DNA of 64,000 nt, from assembly GCA_039654915.1 (NCBI GenBank), contig CM077595.1:90747501-90811500 (forward strand), written 5' to 3'. Shown in pieces: positions 1 to 13,112 of the stretch (position 1 is its first letter; each line of letters opens with the position of its first letter). This DNA comes from Aquilaria yunnanensis (lineage: Eukaryota > Streptophyta > Magnoliopsida > Malvales > Thymelaeaceae). The notes below the pieces were generated by a model. The model saw only the letters and a list, made by a program, of their open reading frames with translations, made no database searches and was not told where the DNA came from. The position numbers and the translations under genes are program-made.

Positions 1-2208
1 TTTTTAACCAAGATTGGGAGATTCGTTCCATCCTGTTCCATCCCATCAGCCAAAAGAATGTGTGAAACAAGTGAACTATGAAAGAATGTGTGAAGCTAGT
101 GAACTATGTAAAAAGTGCTCAGAATGATGGCTATGCTCTAATAGAACTTGGAAATAAGAAGTTTTGGTATTTCCATTTTAATTTATTAAGCCAAGACCTC
201 ATACTAAATAAACAATTCTTTGTTGTATTACTTTCAACATTGATCTGGAAAGGTTCCATAAACATATATGGTTTTGCGAGTGAAGCGAAAGTTCAATATT
301 TCTGAGGCAGCAAGGATTGACTTTTGATTGAATAGTTTTCAAAGTAGGAAAGAAGGAAGGAATTTCATCACAATACTCTTTGAGTCCGCTTGCGAGCCGT
401 GTACAGATTGCGGTTCAAATTTTACCTCCAGATATGCATTGCTAAAACTGAATTATGAAATTAATTAAAAATAACTTATTTTTAATTTAATTTTATTCTT
501 TATAATCAATATTATTCAAAAGTTAATACTCTAATTCTTTTATTTCTATTATTTTTTCTTCCTTGATATAAAAAAAAATAAGAAATGAATAAAAAATACC
601 TTCCCCCGTAGAAAAAAAAACCTTTAACAACAGTGTGGAATTTTAATAAACATACAATTTATGCATATATAATATATACAGCACTAAGGATTTTGGCTGG
701 TGGTATGTGGTCCTGTGGATCTATAGTATGTAATACACCAACCATCATCTAATCTAAGTACCAAAGATCAACCTCTTGTATAATAGTATACTAAACATTG
801 AAAATAGTATTCAGGAATTTCGTACATGATTTGCTTGCGGCTTAAGCTAAACTCCGGTTGAATGCAATGCATTGACCACTGCGGCAATCTGTGGCTTCCC
901 TTTCATGGTCTTTATACACACACGTGTATATAAACTTTATTTATTTGTTGTTTTGACTTTTGTAAAAAGAAATGCAGAAACGGGTTGGAGTCATATTACC
1001 AACCCCGATGTGACACGCACCAGAAATTTGATTACTTTTAGGGAGAAGCCACGAATCGAATAGTGTTCCGTCGTCATATTAATGGTCATCCAACTGATCC
1101 AAATACTCATATTTTCTTGGGCAGCATGTTTGTACTTTTGATTGCATAATTTTCGGAAGCAGGGAAGGAAGGAAGGCATAAACAAAAGAATAACGACACC
1201 TCTCAGTCCGCTGGTGAGTCGCGGTCCTCGCGGCTAAATTGCGGTTCTACCCTCCCTTCAGTTAATGAAACGATTTTTTAATTCATAAGCCTGGAAATAG
1301 TTTTTTGGGGGGTAAAATTTACTAGGAGTACCCTAAATTATTTATTTTGAAAAATTTGCCTAGACCCCCTTGAGATATAATCTAATATACATTTGTGTCC
1401 TCTATTTTTTAAATATGTATAATTACCTCATTTAAAGCTAACTCCGTTAATGACCATTAGAGAAAAAAGAGAATAATATTTGAATTTGCCATTTTAGCCT
1501 TCTTCATTAGAAGCTTTGCCCCCAAACCTTGCAATTTTATTTACTCAACCAAACAAAAGCTTTTCTCTCTCTCTCTCTCTCTCTCTGCTATTTCTATGCT
1601 CTCTGCTACTCTTAGATCGCATGCCTTGATTTTGTCAATGCACTTCATCATCATACCTGATATTGTCTAAATTTAGATGAATCATGCTTGATTTTGTCTG
1701 GAATCACCAGATTCAGATGAATTGTGCCTAGGAATTGCGAACGATAAGAGTGTGGGCCGCGATGAGTATGGGTTGATGAGAGTGTGGGTCCCTGATCTCC
1801 TCGAATGCCGATTTCATTGGCTAGAAATTGAAGGAGCGTTCTTCCTCAATTTCCTCAAACACTAGCAAAGATTTGGTGGAAGTGGCAGGGTCACAAACTT
1901 TGTTGAAGGAAGGTCTGGTTTTGCCTAAAGTCAAAGCGGTGGCAAGGTCACGAACTCTAGTTCTGTCAGAAGTCAAAAAGGTGGCCGACGAAGTCGTGAA
2001 AGTTGTGATCATCATCCATTCTTGGCATGACTCGACAGAATAAAGAAGGTATTGGGCTTGATTAAAGCAGCATAGCCTCCATTATGGTGGATCAGATATG
2101 ATAGTTCAAAATTGGGTATGGGTATAGTATAAGAAGTGGTCTAAATTGCTAGATGTGTAAGTAAGTGGTGCAAAAGTTTTAGGGAAGAACGTTAGGAGGA
2201 TAAAAGTA
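1..2208. other. Gene-poor flank with a diverged direct duplication
   Basis: I find no convincing gene here. The stretch around 303-430 (AG-rich GGAAAGAAGGAAGG, then GAGTCCGCTTGCGAGCCG) is repeated in diverged form around 1122-1250 (GGGAAGGAAGGAAGG, then CAGTCCGCTGGTGAGTCGCG). The AT-rich continuation of the first copy (about 445-560) resembles 8345-8470 instead, so the second copy looks split by the repeat block between about 1290 and 8340. A 71-codon open frame at 1828-2043 matches no family I recognise and is not called as a gene. Confidence 0.4.
1564..1586. repeat. (TC)n microsatellite
   Basis: An uninterrupted TC dinucleotide run of 23 bases in AT-rich non-coding sequence. Confidence 0.9.
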
Positions 2209-2213
2209 GGTTT

Positions 2214-3638
2214 TGTTAGTGTTTTGCCTAAAAGCCAATCATGAGATGATTGTATTTTACACATTGAATTATGATATTTTGTTAAGACATTATTCTAGTA
2301 ATTGTGTTTGTTATTTTGTTTTTGTGTGACATAATTAAACATAATTATAATTTTAGAATAATAGTATTCTTAAACGTCCTTGATTTAGTATTATTGTGAA
2401 GTAAGTTGCAATAATACATAAAGACTAGTATGTGTGGAGACTAATATGAGATATGAAGTCTACATATGTGTATAAGTTGGAGAACTTGTGTATTGGACTA
2501 ACCTACCATGAGAACACTATATGAATCGTTATATGAGTGTCATAAGTGATTTTTATAATGATCATGGTATATGTAGTCCTTTGACCTAAGGTTATCAAGG
2601 TTCCCTACATGTGAGCCACATAATTTAATACTTCCCTTTATTACTTGTAACTAAGAGAACATGAAGATGAGTCATTAGGTATGTCACATATCATATGGAG
2701 GGTTTTGTATGATCAATATGAGATTTGTTCCTTCTATGAAATGGGAGTGATATCTTCGAGCCCCTCAATTAAGTGAGATTGAAGAAATGTATGGCCTTGC
2801 TTGGATGAGTTAGTATAGGATATTAATATCATTAGTTTTAGTCAGTCTACTCGGTACTAAAGAAACCTTAGATTGGACTGTACGAGAATGACACATTTCA
2901 TATCTCGTGCTCAATCTTGATGTCTTGGACAAATAGACAATGACATATATGAATAATGATCATAGAGGCTTAGTCAAATTACCGACTATATTTGTACTTG
3001 GGTAGCAATAATGTGTTGCTAGACACCACTTATTGTTTATGATCATAAATTTGATTTATAGTCATTTCTAATATGATAGGAGCCTATAAAGTTGCACACT
3101 TAGAGCCAACTTGATTATTTGAGTGAATGGGCCAAATTGTTTGGTTTTGGTTTCATGATAATTTTGGATTAATAATTGGTCTAAATGTTGAGCCATTATG
3201 AAGCCTAAAATTAAACCCAATTAGATTAGGGTTTTGAAACACATTAGGCTTCGGAGTTAAGCCTCACTATATATACATCATATAGTAAGAATTTTCATGC
3301 CCTAGCTTCCCTAAGGACAAAATCAGAAGGGTTCTGAATTCCAACCACATTCTCCTTTTACTTTTCACTGGAGGACGCAAGTTAGCACTACCGGCGCAAG
3401 ATGAATGCACCTATTGAAACGTGATGGAGGCGTGGTGATTCGAGTGGTTCATGTGGATATTGTAGAAAGTTTGAACATGTCAACTATTCAAGTTTGTGAT
3501 TCGACTCAATAGTTGGGTGAAAGATCCTAACCGACTAAGCATAAAAATTTTTGAACACTCGATTTACTCCGTTTTATTTAGATTCTAGAGGATTTCGGTT
3601 AGTTTTTGCTGCGTTGGTTTGGCTCCCAAAATCCTATA
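2214..3638 (+). mobile_element. Solo LTR, family A (copy 1)
   Basis: The 1425-bp segment begins TGTTAGTGTTTTGCC and ends CCTATA, where the end is a decayed CA. It is flanked by a perfect 5-bp direct repeat GGTTT at 2209-2213 and 3639-3643. A second copy of the same family lies in inverse orientation at 41816-42252 plus 56863-57841 with its own TSD (GATAG), and alignment of the two copies fixes both ends. No primer binding site, polypurine tract or coding region follows, so this is what remains after LTR-LTR recombination. The superfamily cannot be read from the LTR alone. Confidence 0.82.
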
Positions 3639-3643
3639 GGTTT

Positions 3644-4580
3644 TTTTATCTTTTCTTTCATAATGGTGATTAACAAAGTTTAATTTTTAGGGGGTAAGTG
3701 TAAGTATTTGAAATAAGGATGACATAAGTGTAGGTTTGGCTATACCTTAGGAGGTTTCGATATTTTTCCCTAGTTATCATATATGAGTACCAATTCTTTA
3801 AATTTTTTCTATCAAACTACCTAAACTCATATAGTGGATTCCAATTAGGTAATTTTCCTCAATTTCACTATCAAATCAAATGAAAAATACTAACATGACA
3901 TTAATTAACATTTAAATAAGTTGTAAAATAATAATTTTGATCCTCAAACTATTTCAATCAATAATTTTATATCTTAAACTTCTAGACCTACTTTTCATAT
4001 CCTCCCAATCAATAAAATCCTATGTTTATTTGGAATTGGAGATTTTGGGAAAAAACATTGAGAACCCATCCCACCCAACCCTTCTGTTGCCAGTAACTGC
4101 TCTTTTTCTATCTCCACCACTGCCACCACCACTTGCAACCTTGATTTCTACCTCATATCCTTTCTTTTGACCTAACCTTATGGTTGCACGTGTCGCTGAC
4201 CTTATTCTTTACAATACCTCATTCTTCGGTAAGAACCCAATGCTACCATCAAAGCTGATGAAACCAAGAACTAGACCCCAAAACCCATTATGCCTTCTTC
4301 CATGCTCAAATCGCACTAAACTTAGGGAATCACATTGACGCCTTATCCGTTCTTTATCTCCATATATTCCTCACCAAAATAGTGTTGGATGGAAAAGAAA
4401 CCAAGAGCCTGGGCAATGTTTCCCATGTTTATGGAGGTTATTCTCATTCAGTGGGGGGAACCCATAAGAAGCTGTTGGTTCTGATGCAATTTTCATGGTG
4501 ACGATGTGTGCATAGAGAACGATGTGTTTTGTGAGAGGGTTAGGACAAGATGGTGGTGGCACCAGGGTTTAGAATTGAGG
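3644..4580. other. Intergenic or repeat-derived, no gene seen
   Basis: AT-rich DNA that contains the left inverted arm of a decayed element (see 3787-8226) and then a more GC-balanced stretch (about 4040-4580) with no sustained coding frame. That stretch is probably the interior of the same old element; its right part resumes at 7704 after the solo LTR. Confidence 0.4.
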
Positions 4581-4585
4581 AGTGA

Positions 4586-7500
4586 TGTTACGGCTCTCTT
4601 AGACTTAAGCTAGGATTAATGAGGTAAGTGTGATGTAAAAGCTTAAAAATCTTATTTGCACACAAAGTTATGATTTTAACACAATAATGTAGCATGGAAT
4701 AAGTAATATAACCATTTGAGCAAAATTGGTCGAAAATGGGCGAAATTGTATTTTGCCAAGAAAACCCTAATTTTCCCATCATAAATGGAATTGAACTAAG
4801 AGATTAAAGATTTTAAAGTAATTTTATGATTTTTAGTTCAATCACATGTATGAGAAGTAGAAAAATAAAACAAGTATGTGAGACTAGGACCGATATAACA
4901 CAAGTTAAGTCCTTAAGGGCCTTAGTGTGTCATTTTAAGGTTTGGCTGAGAGTTAAGCTTGGAAGGGATGATTTCTTCCTCACTTCCTTTTTTTTCCATG
5001 CCATTTATCATCCAAGAAAGCTCACATATCTTCTCCAACTCATTTCTTGAAATTGGAAACTCAAACAAGAAGGATTCTTGGTGCAAGTAACTCATTTGAG
5101 CTTAGAGAAGCTTGTAGCCACATTTTTCTCCTTGGTGAGTTCTTTTTCTTGGCCTAGGGTTTGTGTTGTTGGTGATTAAGTGTTGTTTAAGACTTAGGTA
5201 GGTTGGGTAATCAATCCCTAAGTTAAATTTTTTGCTTATGAAGGTGAATTTTAAGCTAATTTAACTTGTGTGCAAGATTGGTCCAAGAAAAGGTTTAGTG
5301 TTTCACACAAAGAAGGGTAAGTTGTATGAGCTTGTTCTAAGTCTTGTTAGCTCAAATTTGGATCATATTTTGTGTTTTTGATGCATTGGCAATGAATTTC
5401 CTAGGCTAAAACAAGTTTGCTACATTGTAGTGCAAGATTGAAGATTTTTGTTTGTGTGTGCATATTGTATTTATGGCTTGTAATCTTGGTTTAGGTAAAG
5501 GATTTTTGTGTTCTCAAGTGTTTAATGGATGCTTTTATATGTTATTTATCAAGTATAAGTGATTAGAAATGATTTGGGGCAAGACAGTGGAGAAAGGATT
5601 AAGAAATGTAGCTGCAGGGCGTTACCAAGTGAGGCCTTGATGCCAAGGCACCAAACGGCACTATAGCACTAGGGGACCAAACCTGGATAGCATGTTTCTG
5701 CCCATGGCACCAAGGCACCGGGCTTTTAAGGCCTTACATTTAAGACATCTTTTGGACACTCTGATGCTTCATTCAACTTTCTTGGACATTCCTAAGATGT
5801 GAAAGAGTAGGACCAAGGTGTTAAATACTGTTACCACTAAACATTCCACACCCCAAAATTTTAAGGTATACTACGCCGCATACCGTTACCATTACCGTAA
5901 AAAATAAATATTAGAATATTATTTTTAGATGACATAATTTGTTTAATAATTTCTTTTTACACATTTTATATATATTCTAATTTTTCTCATCATAATTTAT
6001 CAAATATAAATAAAATATATATGATATACATGATAGAAGATATTTTTTTAATAAAAAAAACATAAAGAAGGTTATATATAGAGAAAAATAAATAATACTA
6101 AAAAACTAATTTATTGATATACTATAAATATAAATAATACCATCCATATACTTTGCATATACTATAAATATAAATAATACCATCCATTAATTTTTTATAT
6201 TAATTAAGAAAAGTAACAAAAAAATTAAAAGTAAATGTTTATTTTATGATATGTGTATTATTTTTATTTTAATATTTTATATATTTATGATATTTTGATG
6301 TAAAATAAAAAAAATAGAGGCAAAAATTAAATACCGCGGTACGTACCATGCGGTATGTGCGATATACCGTGATGTTTTGACAAAATATATATAAAAAGTG
6401 CATGGTATGCAGTATACCGTAAATACCGCAGTATACCGTGGTATATCGCACAGTAAAATGATAAAATACGAAAACATTTGTACTGTGTACCGCATACCTG
6501 CGGTAAGCAGTATATTGTGGTATTTAATTCAGTGAGCGGGAATGAGTTTTAAAATCACTTCTAAGATAAGATTTAGGCATCTGTTAGGTGAGTTAATGAG
6601 TGGTTAAAAAAGTACTTTAAGGCTAAAGAAGTACGTTAAGGCTTAAGAAAGGAATAAGGCCTTAAGTAAAATTAAAGGTGCTAAGTAAGGAAGAGAGGTT
6701 CTAAACTTGTAAGTACCTTGATTAAGCTATTTTAGCTTAATAAGTTAAGCCACCAAGTTAAGTAAACTCTTGTATAATATGATCAAGGATAAGAAAGAAT
6801 AAGTTAAATTTAAGACAAGAATTTAATCTTGTAGTTAGGACTAAGTTGGGGTAGGATTTGCACAATAAAATCCTTTTTAGTGGCAATTGGATAAGACCTT
6901 AGAACATTTGAGCTCGTATTAAATTGTATATATATTTTATTATATATACTGATCCTAAGTTTTATTTGTAGGTATTTAATCCCTTACTGAAAATTTATAA
7001 ATTCTCATCTCTTAAATTGTCGCATATGTGCATACTTGGATATCGAAGAGCCTAATGCCCACTGAAAGGTTGTTGGCAAGCCTTTTGTGAGGGTATTAAA
7101 TTATTAGAATCTTAACTGGTTCTTAAAAGTTGACTTAAAACTATTTAAGATGCTAACTAAGTTGATTGTTGGCTTATAGTTGTAGGACTAAGGCACACAA
7201 ACAAGTGGTTACTTTCCCACTATTGTGGTTAGCTAACTCAAGGCAAGTGGGAAGGTTTTGTTTGATCTCAAGTTGTTGTATATACATGGTAGTCATGTGT
7301 GCTTAAGAATGCATCTAGTATGACTAAAAAATGAAGACTCACTAGTGTTGTAAACACTATAAATACTTTTGGATGTACAAAGGTTAAGTATTGATGTGCA
7401 TGAGGTTGATACCTGAAGCTTAAGCTAAATGTCTTATGACTTTAGTGTGTTGTTTTGAAATGGTTTATAAATGCAATGGCGAACTTTATTATGTTTTGTT

Positions 7501-7698
7501 CTTGGTTTATTTTTTTTCCATACTAAAGTAAATTTTGCATATTACTATGATCTAGGTTAAGCCACTAGAAGCATGAAATGTTTTAATGTTTCATAAGTAC
7601 CAACTTAGCCAATTGTATTTAAGTACGAGACGATCAAATCTCAATTAATTAAAGATCCTAGAATTACCCGTATTGGGTTAAGTAAGAGATCCCTTACA
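4586..7698 (+). mobile_element. Solo LTR, Gypsy-like, TSD AGTGA
   Basis: It begins TGTTACGGCTC and ends GATCCCTTACA, with AGTGA at 4581-4585 repeated exactly at 7699-7703. The span is 3113 bp, or about 2.4 kb after removing the hAT-like insertion at 5814-6534, a size typical of long Gypsy LTRs. It holds no coding region. The 5-bp TSD and TG...CA ends support an LTR, but no second copy in the window confirms the boundaries, so this is less certain than the other solo LTRs. Confidence 0.6.
5814..6534. mobile_element. hAT-like MITE inside the solo LTR
   Basis: The left end CAAGGTGTTAAATAC and the reverse complement of the right end, CACTGAATTAAATAC, agree at 11 of 15 positions. The flanking 8-mers AGTAGGAC and AGCGGGAA agree at 5 of 8. 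The interior is AT-rich and ends in a dense cluster of TACCG/CGGTA motifs. A better preserved relative with the same CA-GGT-TTAAAT end type lies at 63006-63452. It has no coding capacity and looks old. Confidence 0.5.
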
Positions 7699-7703
7699 AG
7701 TGA

Positions 7704-9990
7704 TGTGGATTTGGCGTGACAACCATGGTGGTGGGAATATTGGGCAAGGAAGTGAATAGTGACACCAGGAGTGTGAGGGTTGCCTTAGGGGGCGATGACA
7801 GTGATGGGACCTTGAATTGATTTTTCTTTTTTTTTTTTGCATGATTTGAATCTAGTTTAAATTTGTTCCGTTACTTGTATGTTAAGGGGTGGGCTAATTG
7901 TTTCAGACATTGATTTGATATCTACTTTCAATGGGATTCCTAGTAGAGGATTAGGAAGAGGATAGAGAAGCAGCAACGACTGTAATTATTTGATATTGTT
8001 TGGATGCAAAAGTACATTTTTGTAGATTTTAGATGCTTAAGGTATAGAATTATTAGTTGGAAAAGTTGGAGGACCAAATTTGTTATTTTAAATTTATTTT
8101 AGTGTTAATACCATGTCAATGTTTTTTATTCGAGTTAACGGTGAAATCAATAAAAAGTACCAAATTGGGATGCATTGTATGAGTTTATGTAGTTTGATAG
8201 GACAAATCAAAAAATTTGGTACCCATTTAAAACATGAAAATAAGATAGGGTACCCTAGATCCATTTTACCTATTTTTCTTTTTCATGAGAAATAGAGGTA
8301 TGGGAATAAGAGAATGAGCATTTTTCACCTCTTAAAAAGCAAGCTAAATTATGAAATTAATTAACTAATTTAATTATTCATTTAGAAAGCGGCCTATTTT
8401 TAATTTAATTTAATTTTTATAATCAATACTACTTAATACTCTAATACTTTTTTATTTTTTTATAATCAATGCCTAAATATCTAACTAATGGAAGATTTAG
8501 AGGAAGGTTGGAAGGTTTGTTGCCTTAGTTGGCTTATCGTCTTCAAATCATCCACGAGCCGCCCATGTACATTTATATTCCATGTCTCCCAAGTACATGA
8601 CCAGTGAAACAGGACGGAGAAAAGGCCAAGGCCGAAGGTTGCATGAATATTAGTAGGAGTATTATTTGTTGTTTACCTAACCCACTTTATCTCACACCAC
8701 CCCAAAATCATTCTTAGTTCTACCATATGAAAATTAACAGCAAGTAGGTAAACATATGGTATAACCAAGAAACGACGCCAAAGTGGCAATGAACGATACC
8801 CTTTTTTGTTATCTATCAACTCAGCCGGATCAGACACATATGCTTTGATATCAAATTTAGAACATTAGTAATGGAGACACGAGGCTAAAGGTGGAGCAGG
8901 TGAGAGGGAGGAAGAGAGAGGGACTGGGAGCTCATTGGGAAAAAGAAAATTGGGAAACGAAGCAAATTTGCCACTAAATTATAATAGTAGAGTAATTTTG
9001 TCACTAATTTTTTTTTTTTTTGTGGGCAAATTTGTTATTGACATTTTTTTTGTAGGCAGTTTTGCTACTGGTCGTTAGATGACAAAAATATTTTATTTAT
9101 TCAGAAAATATTCCAAAACACAATTCTTAAACTAGTCATTGAAACTTTTCTCCTTAATCCCCCTAACTACCCAAAGTTGACCATGCCCCTATTGCTAAGC
9201 TTTATTATTTTCATCTTCCTTATTGTCCCAAATCAACCCTCCATTGTCATTACTATTCATCATTTATTCTAAAACTGCAATACATCAATCAAACCATGTT
9301 TAATCATGGTTTGTTCAAAGGTGCATTTCCAGGAGCATTGCTGGGATATGTGGAAAAGTGAAGATATACTGGTGGTGGAACAAATGAAGGGTGGAGAAGG
9401 GTATAGGGGTTCTTTGAAGCAAAGATAATCTAAAATCTCATCTAACTCTAGCCACAAGTCTAGAGCTTCTCTCATATCTTAATCATATTTCTCCTTTGTT
9501 CTTTGTGTATTCAGCAGCTTTTGGTATTAATTTAGACTTGATATGTTAGTATATTATTGTTATTCTACTTGCCTTTTTCAATCACCCTCATCTTTTACAC
9601 TTTTTACATTTTCTTCCCCTCTTCTCTGAAAAACTCATTTATTATTATCGGTAGAAGCATCATTTAGTTCATTTGGTATTTTACAATTGACATATTGGGT
9701 GATTCATTTTAAAATTGGTGACTATAAGTAGAACTGTGATTGGGCAGGTTGTGGAAAGTAGCATATGCATGCATAGATGGTAAGATATTTACAAATAATG
9801 AATAGGGTAGTGGACCGCTTTTTAGTGTTGTATTTCATTAGTCGATAATATATTTCTTACGGTTGATGAGGTTGATATTTTATCAATAGAAAATCCGTTA
9901 ATCATATCAATGATAAATTTTCTACCAGCCTAAAATAATAGAGGTAGATTTTCATTTAGATAAAAACATTAGTGGTAAAGCTCCCTGCAG
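7704..9990. other. Intergenic, no gene seen
   Basis: AT-rich sequence with long T runs (about 7829 and 9008) and no sustained coding frame. It includes the right arm of the old inverted element (8039-8226) and an AT-rich segment at 8345-8470 that resembles 445-560. Short open frames here lack any recognisable motif. Confidence 0.4.
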
Positions 9991-10017
9991 ATATATATAT
10001 ATATATATATATATATA
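9991..10017. repeat. (AT)n microsatellite
   Basis: An uninterrupted AT dinucleotide run of 27 bases, about 0.7 kb downstream of the BAHD gene stop (that gene is on the minus strand). Confidence 0.9.
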
Positions 10018-10695
10018 GCACTATAGCAAAATTTGAAGAGTTGTAATTAGATTACATAATATTACTATTTTAAATGCCGCTCCCGTGCTCTTGCGTTTCT
10101 GCTGCTTTTGGTTTTATTTTTATAATATTTTGACTTACTTGAGTTTTAAATGTGTTTTTCTACTCCCGTCCTTTGACAGTTTGGATCAGTTAGAGTTGTA
10201 CCGGTAAATAATTCCCTTTGCGAAAAACAAAAATGCATGCAAGTTAATTTGTTCAAGCAACCCAGCTAGCATAATATATACCACGTCATTGTCATCTGCG
10301 TGCTTTTTAATGTCGGCAGCAACCGGAAAGTTGTCGCATTGATAGAATATATGGTTTCAAAGTGAAGCATTCCTCATGTCCATCGAGCATTAATGACAAA
10401 GCTAGTCCACAACTCGATCATTTGCTTCATTTCCTCCGTTTATATTCTTTTATTACCACTTGCAAGTTGCAACCTCCCAGAACCCAAACTAACAGGGAAA
10501 AGACGGCCTTATCCTGCACCGACGGTCTTCAAAGTCGAAAATCCACTCTTTTTGGGAGAATAAATAAATAACAATTTCAAGTTGAAACTTCGTACACACA
10601 AACTTGAACATATTCTCGGTAGACATCATGCAGCAGCTAAAAAAAGAAAAAGGGCAAAAAAACAAGGTCTCAGAGATGTGCTTGTAACTGCTACA

Positions 10696-13112
10696 TTACG
10701 TCTGGTAGTTTATACTTTTTCCTTTTGTCATCAAATGAAGAAATAACCGATAATGGGCCTCCTCCACGCACCAAGTCATCAGCCGCACCCCTTTCCTCGG
10801 TAGTGGCTGCCACCCGACTATGCCTGCGGGTATGATTCCGGATCCTTGGATTGGCACCACGTGCACTGGCAGGCCCCAACCATAATCCACCTGGTTAAAC
10901 CCAAGCCGGCCCCAGTCCGAGATAAACAGCGTTGTGTAGCCCAATGGGGGCCCAAACGGGTCCAAATTATTCCTCAGGTGTGCGCCTTCCATGTAGTTGG
11001 TGAACACTGCAGGGAACTTCGCTTTCGCTTCTTGTATGAGCTCAATCACTCGAAAAACCGACGCTTCCGAGACCAATTCGCTTGCAGCTGTGATTGTTAC
11101 GGGGAAGAAACAGTTGCCGTAGAACCCGTCGGGGAGAGGAGGGTCTACGATATTCCGGCAATTCGCAAAGAAAACGAGCTTCACTTCTGTGCCGGGGGTA
11201 AAGTTGATGGCTCTAGTGCGGCTCCTCCATACAATGGCTGCCACTATTTCGAAGGTTGAGCAAGTTTGGCCTCTGGATTCATGAAAGTGTCGCTTGAGTT
11301 GATTAATCTCGTCCATGGAGATGTCTATGTTGGCATGCTCGAGCTTGTATTGAGGAATTGGAGGGGGCATGATCGGTGCACCAATATTTGTTGGTTGGCA
11401 AGGGAAAAAGTTCCTGTCCCATGTTGGTGTTATACTTAAAGGAAGGCCTCTTGCAATTTCACCGACGCCATTTAGAAACTGTGCAGATCCTAGACCATCG
11501 CAAATGGTGTGACAAAATGAGAGGCCGATTACAAATCCACCGCATGCAAATTGTGTCACCTAATTTTGGAAAGAAAAAGAAAACAATAAATTTATTAGTA
11601 GTTACATATATCAACGATTATTTTCGTTACTATTCAGCTACTATGTAGGAAAAAAAGAATCTTAATTCTGTCCTCCAGATGACCTTTCAGATTTGGAAAT
11701 ATTACACTTTTCCTCACAACTTCACAACATTTTCAGTTAATGCACTTAGTTAATTATCGGACAAATTAGTAAAAGGGCAAACAAAAAAAAAAAACATAAA
11801 ATAAAATAAAAAGTTTTCTTGGTTGGTAAATTGCATCAAAGTCCTAAACATTTAATTTCATTGTAAAATGGTCCCAAATTTTTATATTTCATTACATATT
11901 AGTTCCTAACCTTAGTGAAAATTGAATTGACATAGAAACTTAATTTACAGAAAGGAAAAATAGATAGTTTAAATTGTATATTAACCGTCAAAAAGTTATG
12001 AAACATATTAAATTTATACAAAAATGGTTATCAAACAATTGAAATTAGTACTTAAAAAATTGATATCAGATAGATACATGTGAGTTAGATTGCAAACTGT
12101 TTCTTTGCATAACTTTAATTTATAACACAATTTTTTAATAGTCAATTTACTATTTAAATTATCAGTTTTTCATCTTTGTAAATAAAATTTTTGTGGCAAT
12201 TCAATTTTTTAATGTTATGGATTAATATACAATGAATTATAAAGGTTTGGAAACACTACACAAAAAATGGTAGTTGAGTGTCAATTTGCAATGAGAATTA
12301 AAGTTTTGGGACTTTTGGTGCAATTTATGCATTGTTTGGCTGATAAGCGTAAATTTGATGGCTCTTCAGATTTAATCCACATTGAGATTAATCCAAATGG
12401 AGCTGTTTCATGCCTCAGTACGAGGAAAGCTCTCTAAAAATATATTTCTCCATTTTATAAAACTCAAAGTACATGTTTATATGTTTGAACTTTGGTATTA
12501 CATTAACTTTTTAGTGTTTATTTTGATTTTTAATATAAATTGCCATGAAATTGCAGTGTGAAATAATACGGGTAAGCAATGAATGGGTGTTGTTGCTTTT
12601 TTTTTTTTTACCGGTCATTGAATTCATGTTGCTACTTTGTATAATACTGATATCAAATTCTCGGTTGCAGCCCCTCCTCTTTTATTATTTTTGTAATCCC
12701 ATACCTGCATTTGCACAAGCGGTTCGCTTCCCCCAATTTCTGGTACCTGATCGGGAAGAAGTTGTTCAAACGGAATGGACAAATAGTCTTCCAAGAAATG
12801 GACGGATTCTAGAGTGCAATCAGTGGAGGCCTCAACGAACCGCGCACCTTCGCCGGAACAATCAACTTGGAGCAGTCCCTGGTTGGACTCTTTCAGTCGT
12901 CCCGCTAGTGGGTAATACTCCACCAAGGACTTTGACAAGGCTTCTCTTATCACTTTTGAAGCCTCAGGGCCATGCCTGTAGATGTGCAATGTTCGAACGT
13001 AGCACTGGAGTACCGGAATTTGATCAATAGCCGATAAGTGAAGAGGGTCAGAAGGAGTTTGTTTAAATGGGTCAACGAGGCTTTGACTGGTTCTGATAAC
13101 AGAGAAAGCCAT
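10696..13112 (-). CDS. BAHD acyl-CoA-dependent acyltransferase
   Basis: BAHD enzymes transfer an acyl group from acyl-CoA to an alcohol or amine in the cytosol. Two exons: 13112-12705 (136 codons) and 11559-10696 (287 codons plus TAA), with a 1145-bp phase-0 intron (GTATGG...TTAG); the product is 423 aa. Seen: the catalytic HxxxDG motif is HTICDG, with His153 and Asp157 just after the intron. FYGNC sits near residue 283, and the structural DFGWG motif appears as DYGWG at 361-365. I chose the start at 13112 (MAFSVIRT) because family members begin close to this strand and the codons upstream look non-conserved. Overall sequence resembles the clade that includes benzyl alcohol benzoyltransferase and methanol anthraniloyltransferase. 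The substrate cannot be read from sequence. The length is slightly short for the family (usually 430-460 aa), but no break is visible. Confidence 0.88.

Larger units (their letters stand above)
3787..8226. repeat. Inverted arms of an old element, split by a solo LTR
   Basis: The arm at about 3787-3980 is the diverged reverse complement of about 8039-8226. For example CTATCAAACTACCTAAACTC on the left matches CTATCAAACTACATAAACTC on the reverse strand at right, and similarity continues for roughly 190 bp at an estimated 70-75%. Removing the LTR insertion (4586-7698 plus one TSD) leaves about 1.3 kb between the outer arm ends, a size fitting a non-autonomous DNA transposon or MULE-like element. 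I could not define terminal bases or a TSD, so the class is open. Confidence 0.45.

Noticed and set aside
1828..2043. 71-codon frame with charged residues
   Set aside because: No family recognised, no conserved neighbours, and it lies in repeat-rich DNA.
7711..7721. TTGGCGTGACA as the end of the solo LTR that starts at 4586
   Set aside because: The five bases after it (ACCAT) do not match AGTGA at 4581-4585, whereas those after 7698 match exactly.
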